Assembly (NCBI GenBank): GCA_031266295.1
Contig: JAISBH010000079.1
Coordinates: forward strand, 1-12,112
Length of the DNA: 12,112 nt
Reading direction: 5' to 3'
DNA from: Oscillospiraceae bacterium
GTDB taxonomy: Bacteria; Bacillota; Clostridia; Christensenellales; Aristaeellaceae
Of this stretch, positions 1 through 5,974 are shown piece after piece. The translations under genes were made by a program, and so were the position numbers. The notes beneath the pieces are model-generated. The model was not told where the DNA came from. It searched no databases and saw only the letters and a list, made by a program, of their open reading frames with translations. Each line of letters starts with the position of its first letter. Positions within the stretch are counted from its first letter, which is position 1.

Positions 1-2
1 CA

Positions 3-251
3 GTAATACTGCTGATCATGAAATGCGGAGGCGTCATCAACGTCGGTCACGAGAAGGTGCTGCTGCTGCAGAATCCGATGAATCAGGAAACGGCTGACGT
101 TATATCCACATATGTCTACCGGATCGGTATAACGTCCGCGCAGTACAGCTACTCGTCAGCGATAGGATTCTTCAATTCTATTGTATCAATCGCGCTGCTG
201 CTATCCGCCAATTTTGTGGCAAGGCGCGTCGGCGAAACAAGCCTGTTTTGA
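3..251 (+). CDS. Sugar ABC transporter permease, LplB/UgpA-like (3' end only)
   Basis: This is the C-terminal part of an integral-membrane permease whose start lies left of the window; the reading frame is open from base 3 and ends at TGA 249-251. The visible residues match the tail of LplB-type CUT1 permeases: a 'NVGHEKVLLLQNP' stretch, then 'ETADVISTYVYRIGI', then a final membrane helix and a short basic tail ending in SLF. In this family the 'N-x-G-x-E-K-x-x-L-L' loop follows the EAA loop that contacts the ATPase; the EAA loop itself would be outside the window. It probably pairs with the permease that starts 85 bases downstream to form the translocation channel for an oligosaccharide. The family call is firm from the conserved tail, but the substrate cannot be told from it. 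The internal ATG at 18 is not a credible start because the frame continues upstream. Confidence 0.88.
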   Translation, partial: VILLIMKCGGVINVGHEKVLLLQNPMNQETADVISTYVYRIGITSAQYSYSSAIGFFNSIVSIALLLSANFVARRVGETSLF

Positions 252-336
252 CATTGCCACGGATACTGCATCAGGACGGCTTCAGTTGTCATTATAAATG
301 GTCTCGTATGCCACTACAAATAAGGAGGCGTTGCCA

Positions 337-1263
337 ATGACTGCCGTAAAGGCCTCGCGCAACCGTCCGATCCGCATCAAGCTGGACTCGCGAGACAGAT
401 GGTTCCATCTGGTCAATTATGTTTTGCTGGGGTTGTGCATCCTCATCATCGCCGTGCCCCTGCTGCACGTGATTAGCCAGTCGCTGTCCGCGCCAAGCGA
501 CGTGCTCAACGGGCGAGTAACCTTCCTGCCTGTAAACTTCACGGCAAGTACATATGGATACGTGCTGCGCGACAAGAACATCATGTCCGGCTACAAGAAC
601 TCGCTGTATTACATGACGGTCGGCACGCTGATATCAGTCGTGCTGACTATACTTGCCGCGTATCCGCTATCGCGCCGCGACCTGTTCGGACGTAAGGTGT
701 TCCTGTTCCTATTTACATTCACGATGCTGTTCGGCGGCGGTATGATACCTACCTACCTGGTCGTGCGCCAGCTTAAGCTGATCGACTCGATATGGGCGCT
801 CGTGCTGCCCAACGCGATCAATGCGTATAACATCATCATCGCGCGCACGTTCTTCCAAACGAGTATTCCGACCGAATTGTACGAGGCAGCCGAAATAGAC
901 GGCGCGAGCGACGCACTGGTGTTCTTCCGGGTGGTGATGCCGTTATCCGCGTCGATCGTCGCGGTCATGGTGCTACTCAACGCGATAAGCCTGTGGAACG
1001 TATACTTTGACGCGCTTATATATCTGAACACATCCTCGAAGTATCCGCTGCAGATGGTACTGCGCAACATCATGATGTCCGCGCAGGTGCAAAGCGCCAT
1101 GGTTGAGGCAACGGGTAAAGTCGCGTCCGCCGAGATGCTCGCGCTGACCGAGGCGCTCAAGTACACAACGATCGTCTGCGCCAGCCTGCCGGTGCTCGCG
1201 CTGTATCCGTTCATCCAGAAGCACTTTACAAAGGGCATCATGATCGGGACACTGAAGGGATGA
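337..1263 (+). CDS. Sugar ABC transporter permease, LplC/YtcP/MalG-like
   Basis: This is the second membrane subunit of a carbohydrate (CUT1) importer, 308 aa from the chosen start. ATG 337 is preferred because AAGGAGG lies at 322-328, eight bases upstream; the in-frame ATG at 298 has no ribosome binding site and would add a 13-residue unconserved extension. About six hydrophobic segments are visible: one near residues 25-48, a 'GYKNSLYYMTVGTLISVVLT' helix, a 'FLFTFTMLFGGGMIPTYL' helix and three more. The EAA signature that docks the ATPase is clear at residues 183-190 (E-A-A-E-I-D-G-A) and is followed by the 'VMPLS' element. The protein ends 'FTKGIMIGTLKG', which is typical of YtcP/LplC proteins. 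It should heterodimerise with the upstream permease and receive substrate from the binding protein encoded next. No ATPase gene accompanies it, consistent with use of a shared MsmX-type ATPase (family knowledge, not seen here). Confidence 0.93.
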   Translation: MTAVKASRNRPIRIKLDSRDRWFHLVNYVLLGLCILIIAVPLLHVISQSLSAPSDVLNGRVTFLPVNFTASTYGYVLRDKNIMSGYKNSLYYMTVGTLISVVLTILAAYPLSRRDLFGRKVFLFLFTFTMLFGGGMIPTYLVVRQLKLIDSIWALVLPNAINAYNIIIARTFFQTSIPTELYEAAEIDGASDALVFFRVVMPLSASIVAVMVLLNAISLWNVYFDALIYLNTSSKYPLQMVLRNIMMSAQVQSAMVEATGKVASAEMLALTEALKYTTIVCASLPVLALYPFIQKHFTKGIMIGTLKG

Positions 1264-1351
1264 TCATGGATTAATTGATTAAGGTTAAAACACTCATCGG
1301 ATTGCTGTGAGGGTATAGCCCTCTGGTGATAAATATTAAGGAGGTACTGCC

Positions 1352-3046
1352 ATGAAACGCACCCTGGAACGCGTCATAACGACCCTGCTCGCGCTGACGA
1401 TGCTCGCGTGCCTGCCCGCTCTGTCTCTGGCGGAAGCCGCGCCTGTCAACAACGAGTATGGCGTCACACCTGCTGGAACATTCCCGATAACGGCTGAGAA
1501 GCAGGAGTTTACCGTCATGATCACCCAATGGGCGGATCAGGATCCCGCAACCGCGTGGATCACAGACATATATGAGGATATGTCCAACGTTCACGTGAAT
1601 TGGATCGTCGTGCCTAGCGACGGATTTAAGGACCGCGTAGCGATCACGTTCGCCAGCGGATCGATGCCTGACGTAATCGCGGGCATGGGCGGAGTCCTCA
1701 CCGCTGCGGAGGAACTGCAGTACGCGGCGCAGGGTCTGCTGCAGCCCCTAGACGAGGTGATCGAACGCTCAAGCATCCACTTCAAGCAGTTCTTGGAAGA
1801 GAATCCACAAACCCGCAAGCTAATCTCACAGGACGATGGGCATATATATTCGCTGCCCGGTCTGGCGGTCTGCTATCACTGCAACTATTCACAGAAGTTC
1901 TTCATCAATAAGGTATGGCTGGACAACGTCGGCATGGGTCTGCCAACTACGACGGACGAGCTGTATGACGTGCTGAAGGCGTTCAAGGAACAGGACGCGA
2001 ACGGCAACGGTGATCCAAACGATGAGATTCCGCTGATCACCTGCCTGCTCGGCTGGCACGTCGATCTGGACGGATATCTGATGAACGCGTTCATCTACTC
2101 CGATCCCGATACATATATGGCCGTCGAGGATGGCTCTTTGATCTACACGCCCACCCAGGAAGGCTACCGCGAGGGGCTCCGCTACCTGAACAAGCTGTAC
2201 GCCAACGAACTGCTCAGTCCCGAGTCATTCACCAACAATGAGTCAACCAACTCGAAGATCAACGTCGCAGCCATCGCCGATCCCAAGGATTGGGAGAATT
2301 CCGCGGCTGTGATAGGATCGTATCCGTTCGCGTACCAAAACTATAGCGGCGATACCGACATTTGGAAGCAGTATGAGATACTCGCCCCGATCGCGGGACC
2401 GGATGGATTCGTCACCACGCCCGAATACTCGCTGGTGCGAGATACGATCCGCGCTAACATGCTGATTACCAAGGACGCCAAGAACCCCGACCTGATCATG
2501 CGCTGGGTCGATTGGTTCTACACCAAGGAGGGCACCCGCTTCCGCGACGGCCGCGAGGGTATCGAATGGCGTTACGCCGAACCCGGCGAGCTGGATTTCA
2601 ACGGCAACCAGGCTGAGATCGTATCTCTGACCACTCCCGAAGACGATCCGTTCTATGGCAACGTGGACTGGACGCAGAGCATCGTTATCAACTCGTCCAA
2701 GTCTGTCCGCGAAACCTTGAAGGCTGCGCAGGACTTCCGCGATCCGACCATCAATAATGGCACCGAGGTGCAGTTGTTCCAAGGCACCAAGGCATATGAA
2801 GCGGTCGCTCGCGACGTCAACCAGTCGATCCCCGGACTGTCCGTGCCGATCGACCAGATCAGCGAATACGCCCGCATTGAGACTGAACTGAAGAGCTATG
2901 TAAAGACCAGCATGGTTAAGTTCATCACGGGCGACATGGATCTTGATAAGGACTGGGATACGTTCCAGAACAACCTCAAGCGCATTGGTCTGGAGCAATA
3001 CATGGAGATGGCGAATACAGCATACTCCAACTTTATCAACAGGTAA
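1352..3046 (+). CDS. Extracellular sugar-binding protein of the ABC importer (LplA/YtcQ-like)
   Basis: This 564-residue exported protein is the likely substrate receptor for the two permeases upstream. ATG 1352 has AAGGAGG at 1338-1344, seven bases away. The N-terminus is a textbook signal peptide: basic MKRTLER, a hydrophobic run, then 'ALSLA' followed by EAAP, a plausible signal peptidase I site near residue 27. A cysteine at residue 20 (MLAC) is only a weak lipobox, so lipoprotein anchoring is uncertain. Family hallmarks include 'FKEQDANGNGDPNDEIPL' at about residues 211-228, whose D-x-N-x-N-x-D spacing looks like the calcium-loop-like element common in LplA-type proteins. Another is the late 'MRWVDWFYTKEGTRFRDG' block. 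The length fits the large (about 500-560 aa) LplA/YtcQ group. Gene order permease-permease-binding protein, then hydrolases, supports oligosaccharide uptake. The ligand cannot be deduced from sequence alone. Confidence 0.92.
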   Translation: MKRTLERVITTLLALTMLACLPALSLAEAAPVNNEYGVTPAGTFPITAEKQEFTVMITQWADQDPATAWITDIYEDMSNVHVNWIVVPSDGFKDRVAITFASGSMPDVIAGMGGVLTAAEELQYAAQGLLQPLDEVIERSSIHFKQFLEENPQTRKLISQDDGHIYSLPGLAVCYHCNYSQKFFINKVWLDNVGMGLPTTTDELYDVLKAFKEQDANGNGDPNDEIPLITCLLGWHVDLDGYLMNAFIYSDPDTYMAVEDGSLIYTPTQEGYREGLRYLNKLYANELLSPESFTNNESTNSKINVAAIADPKDWENSAAVIGSYPFAYQNYSGDTDIWKQYEILAPIAGPDGFVTTPEYSLVRDTIRANMLITKDAKNPDLIMRWVDWFYTKEGTRFRDGREGIEWRYAEPGELDFNGNQAEIVSLTTPEDDPFYGNVDWTQSIVINSSKSVRETLKAAQDFRDPTINNGTEVQLFQGTKAYEAVARDVNQSIPGLSVPIDQISEYARIETELKSYVKTSMVKFITGDMDLDKDWDTFQNNLKRIGLEQYMEMANTAYSNFINR

Positions 3047-3061
3047 CGGTACACATGCATG

Positions 3062-3087
3062 GGGCTGCCGCGCGATATCGGCAGCCC
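3062..3087 (+). promoter_or_regulatory. Intercistronic 9-bp hairpin after the binding-protein gene
   Basis: GGGCTGCCG (3062-3070) and CGGCAGCCC (3079-3087) form a perfect 9-bp stem with an eight-base loop; G3061 and T3088 could add a wobble pair. It is followed on the + strand by an A-run, not a T-run, so it is not a standard intrinsic terminator. Its place, 15 bases after the binding-protein stop and before the first hydrolase, suits an mRNA-stabilising or processing hairpin that keeps binding-protein transcript abundant over downstream enzymes. The 3' arm is also complementary to GGCTGCC at 3103-3109, which overlaps the ribosome binding site of the next gene. The structure is seen in the sequence; the role is inferred. 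Confidence 0.6.
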
Positions 3088-3111
3088 TAAAAAAATATCG
3101 GAGGCTGCCAT

Positions 3112-5352
3112 ATGCCGCGTGAAAAAGCGCCGTTCATACTTGACCGCGTTCCGGTTCAGTGCAACGAGGGGCCATTCTGGGGCAACGGCACGATCGGCTC
3201 CCTGCTGACCATCAAGGATCATACGCTGCGGCTGACGCTTGATCATACCGCTTTGTGGGAGACGCGGGCCAGCCTGCCGGACGAGCCCGCCGCCATGTTT
3301 GCCGATATCGCCTCGCACATTGAGGAGTTCAAACGAGGTGATCCCAACTACGTAACCGGGCGGCGCGAGAACGCGACTGAGCCGCTGATCTATCGAACGA
3401 AACTACCCGGGCTGTGCCTGACAATCGATCTACCAAGTGGAGTATCGGAGTTCTGTTGCGCTACCGATCTTACGAAAGCGAAGTCTCGCGTTGATATCCG
3501 GCTGTCGGTGGGTTTCGCGGTGGTCGCGGAGATATTCCTAAACAGCGTCGTCAACGTACTCGACATACGCGTGAATAACTCCGACTTCGATTTAGATATA
3601 ATCCGCGCCGAAGGCTGGGACTTGAGTAACCCCCGGCTCACCAGGCTAAAGGAATGGGGATATGAAAAAGGCAAGGCTGAGCGTTCAGGCGGGATTCTGA
3701 CGGCGATTCAGCCTTTCGCGGGAGGTGAGCGCACCGCTGTAACGCAGACTAAGATTATACGGCGGCATGGCGAAACGCGGCTGCTGGCCACCATATGGGC
3801 GGGACGGGCCGTCGAGGCTGACGAAAAGCGCGGGTGCGGCGCGGCTCTTCTCGAGGATTACGCCGCCGACATCGAATCATACAGGGAGCGGCACGAGGAA
3901 TCATGGCGTGAGTTTTGGGATGTGTGCGACGTCACGACGCCGACCGCGCGCCTTAACGACGCGTTCGACCTGGAGATGTACAAGATGTTCTGCAACGAGC
4001 GTCCCGACGGCGCGGCGGTCACGCTGCAGGGCGTTTGGAACGCGCACGACAGAATGCCCGCGTGGTACGGCGATCTGCATAACGACTTGAACGTGCAGGC
4101 GTGCTACTGGCCGGCGTTCAAGACAGGCCATGCAACGCTGGCGGACGCATACTTGAGGGCGTACAAGTCGGCCGCGCCGCGGCTGTCGGAACGCGCAAAG
4201 AAACTATTCGGCGTCGACGGAGCGATTCACATCCCCGTCATGATGTCGCCGGATGGTTACGCCGCGAGTGTCGAATGGTGTTTCTGGAACGTGCTGCTGG
4301 GTCCTGAACTGTTTGTGGCGGTTGATTTCTGCTGGTATTACGAGTTTACGCGGGATGAGGCTGCGCTTAGAGATACCGTCTATCCGATGATTCAGGGCGT
4401 GGCGAGGCTGTATAAAGGCGTCGTCAAGGAAGGCTCGGATGGCCTGCTGCACATTCCGTTCACTCAATCGCCGGAATACTCCGACGAGAATGGTATGGTG
4501 ATCCGCGACGATTCCACCTTCGCGCTGTCCGCGCTGGCCTATGTGCTGGATAAGCTGGACGAATACGGCAGGGTGTTGAACGCGGACGCTTCGGAATGGA
4601 GCGATATGCGACTCAGGCTCGCCAAACCGGATGTAGGCGCGAATGGCTATAACCTGTTTCCAGGCGTTCCGCTGGCGCACAGCCACAGGCATTTCTGCCA
4701 TATGTACCCCATCTTTCCGTTGGGACTGACAGGGCATGAGTCTGTGTCAAGGAAGACGCTTGAGGCGGCGGTCAATCAAGGGTTTACGCAGTTCGCGGCG
4801 TTCTCGATGCCGTACCTTGCGATATTCGCCGCGCGGCACGGACTGGGCAATATGTGCCGCACTATGCTGGAGATATACTGCATGGTGTTCCGCTCGCGCA
4901 ACAGCTTCGTCGTTAACGGCGATCCATACCGTAATGGCGTTCTCCATGTACAGGACACAAACGCCGGCGAGAGCGACGACGCGTTCACGCTGGAATCAGG
5001 ATTGATCGTTCCCGCCGCGCTGTGCGACATGATGGCTCATCGCTCGGGCGGCGCGCTGTGGCTGATGTTCGGCATACCGGACGACTGGAAGACGTGCGAG
5101 GCGTATGGCGTCACGGTTGAGGGTGGACACAAGGTGGCCGTAAAGTGGGACGGCTACGCCTTCAGCAGGGCAATCATTACACCTAACATTGATGAAAACA
5201 TCACGGTCGTGCTGCCGAGACGTACGGGCGGCGTGAGCGTATCCGGTGCGACGTACGAGGCGTGTCCCGTTCCCGGCGACGAGAAGGATTGTCAAGCGTT
5301 TCGTATCGCAATGAAAGCAGGCGAAGACGTGACGCTGGAAAGGACACGATGA
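3112..5352 (+). CDS. Divergent GH95-like glycoside hydrolase (putative)
   Basis: This 746-residue protein has no signal peptide and is presumably cytoplasmic. It is a distant relative of the GH95 enzyme encoded at 5975. Without gaps, both proteins have G-N-G at residues 24-26, G29, H45 and L-W at 48-49, which supports ATG 3112; GGAGG at 3100-3104 lies seven bases upstream. Later GH95-type landmarks are 'LQGVWN' (305-310), 'DLNVQACYWPA' (325-335), 'SPE' (453-455), 'HRHFCHMYP' (525-533) and the 'FTLESG' block (625-630). Compared by eye with the GH95 catalytic set (Asn, Asn, Glu, Asp; AfcA N421/N423/E566/D766), it has D325, N327, E455 and E628. Two of the four positions are therefore changed to acidic neighbours. 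The fold is probably the (alpha/alpha)6 barrel with an N-terminal beta-sandwich. It may cleave a different sugar or be a non-classical member. The TGA overlaps the next gene's ATG. The fold family is fairly sure, the activity unknown. Confidence 0.78.
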   Translation: MPREKAPFILDRVPVQCNEGPFWGNGTIGSLLTIKDHTLRLTLDHTALWETRASLPDEPAAMFADIASHIEEFKRGDPNYVTGRRENATEPLIYRTKLPGLCLTIDLPSGVSEFCCATDLTKAKSRVDIRLSVGFAVVAEIFLNSVVNVLDIRVNNSDFDLDIIRAEGWDLSNPRLTRLKEWGYEKGKAERSGGILTAIQPFAGGERTAVTQTKIIRRHGETRLLATIWAGRAVEADEKRGCGAALLEDYAADIESYRERHEESWREFWDVCDVTTPTARLNDAFDLEMYKMFCNERPDGAAVTLQGVWNAHDRMPAWYGDLHNDLNVQACYWPAFKTGHATLADAYLRAYKSAAPRLSERAKKLFGVDGAIHIPVMMSPDGYAASVEWCFWNVLLGPELFVAVDFCWYYEFTRDEAALRDTVYPMIQGVARLYKGVVKEGSDGLLHIPFTQSPEYSDENGMVIRDDSTFALSALAYVLDKLDEYGRVLNADASEWSDMRLRLAKPDVGANGYNLFPGVPLAHSHRHFCHMYPIFPLGLTGHESVSRKTLEAAVNQGFTQFAAFSMPYLAIFAARHGLGNMCRTMLEIYCMVFRSRNSFVVNGDPYRNGVLHVQDTNAGESDDAFTLESGLIVPAALCDMMAHRSGGALWLMFGIPDDWKTCEAYGVTVEGGHKVAVKWDGYAFSRAIITPNIDENITVVLPRRTGGVSVSGATYEACPVPGDEKDCQAFRIAMKAGEDVTLERTR

Positions 5353-5969
5353 TGGCGGAGGATGCGTTCAGCCCGGCGAGCCGGGAGATTATCGAGTGGA
5401 CGGACGCATGGCAGGATCACGCGGAGGACCTGGCTTCGCCGCGCGCGCTGCTGATAGGCGACTCTATCGCGAGGGATTATTACCCGTTCGTGAGGGACGC
5501 GCTTGCGGGCCGGTATCGGGTGGATAGGTTCTGTACGTCGCGTTTCGCGGATGATCCATTCTTTAGAGATGAGGTTGGGCGGTATATCAGGCTGTGTTCT
5601 TACAGCGTTATCCATGTCAACCATGGGCTGCATGGACAGGCGTATTCCGTGAGGGCTTATCAGGCCGCGTTTGACGGATTGATCCGTGCCGCGCTTGATT
5701 CATGTCGTCGCGTAATCGTCGCCGCCTCAACGCCCGTCGGGCTGAAAGAGGATCCCGACGATCCTGATCCGTCTAGAACGGCGCAAGTGATAGAACGCAA
5801 TGAGATTGCGAAGGCGATCTCGTGCAAGTACAGTGTATACTATAATGATTTATACGCCGCGGTCGATGGAGTCATGGGGCTGAAGAACGTCGGAGACGGC
5901 ACTCATTTCCGTCATGAAGGCTGCGTCATATTGGGCGCAAAGGTCGCCGACGCTATATTAACGAGGTAA
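5349..5969 (+). CDS. SGNH/GDSL-family hydrolase, probable carbohydrate esterase
   Basis: This 206-residue, probably cytoplasmic serine hydrolase carries SGNH landmarks. Block I is 'IGDSI' with nucleophile S39 (residues 36-40). A 'VNHGLHG' block holds N91 (residues 90-96), the position of the oxyanion-hole Asn. Block V is 'DGTHF' with D183 and H186, the rest of the catalytic triad. ATG 5349 overlaps the preceding stop as ATGA (5349-5352), and a second in-frame ATG follows at 5352; AAAGGA at 5339-5344 is spaced slightly better for 5352. Starts farther upstream would lie deep inside the hydrolase gene and are unlikely. Its position between two GH95-type hydrolase genes suggests that it removes O-acetyl or other acyl groups from the imported glycan before or between glycosidic cleavages. 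That role is inferred from context; SGNH proteins also include lipases and thioesterases. The family call is strong, the substrate open. Confidence 0.85.
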   Translation: MMAEDAFSPASREIIEWTDAWQDHAEDLASPRALLIGDSIARDYYPFVRDALAGRYRVDRFCTSRFADDPFFRDEVGRYIRLCSYSVIHVNHGLHGQAYSVRAYQAAFDGLIRAALDSCRRVIVAASTPVGLKEDPDDPDPSRTAQVIERNEIAKAISCKYSVYYNDLYAAVDGVMGLKNVGDGTHFRHEGCVILGAKVADAILTR

Positions 5970-5974
5970 TGTAT

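Noticed and set aside
248..253. TTGACA hexamer at the end of the first permease gene, as a promoter for the second permease
   Set aside because: No -10-like hexamer lies 16-18 bases downstream. TATAAA at 293-298 is too far, and the hexamer overlaps the stop codon.
1264..1351. GAGGG/CCCTC mini-hairpin (1309-1323) and GATTAA direct repeat (1269-1282) before the binding-protein gene
   Set aside because: A five-base stem and a six-base repeat in an AT-rich 88-base gap are too weak to call an operator or terminator.
2243..2998. 251-codon open frame on the - strand inside the binding-protein gene
   Set aside because: It is antisense to a well-supported gene, with no ribosome binding site or recognisable protein features. 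The same applies to the long - strand frames at 4204-4737, 6314-6907 and 7262-8080.
3062..3095. Hairpin plus A-run as an intrinsic terminator
   Set aside because: The run after the stem is A on the + strand. For - strand transcription the T-run would precede the stem, so neither direction fits a rho-independent terminator.
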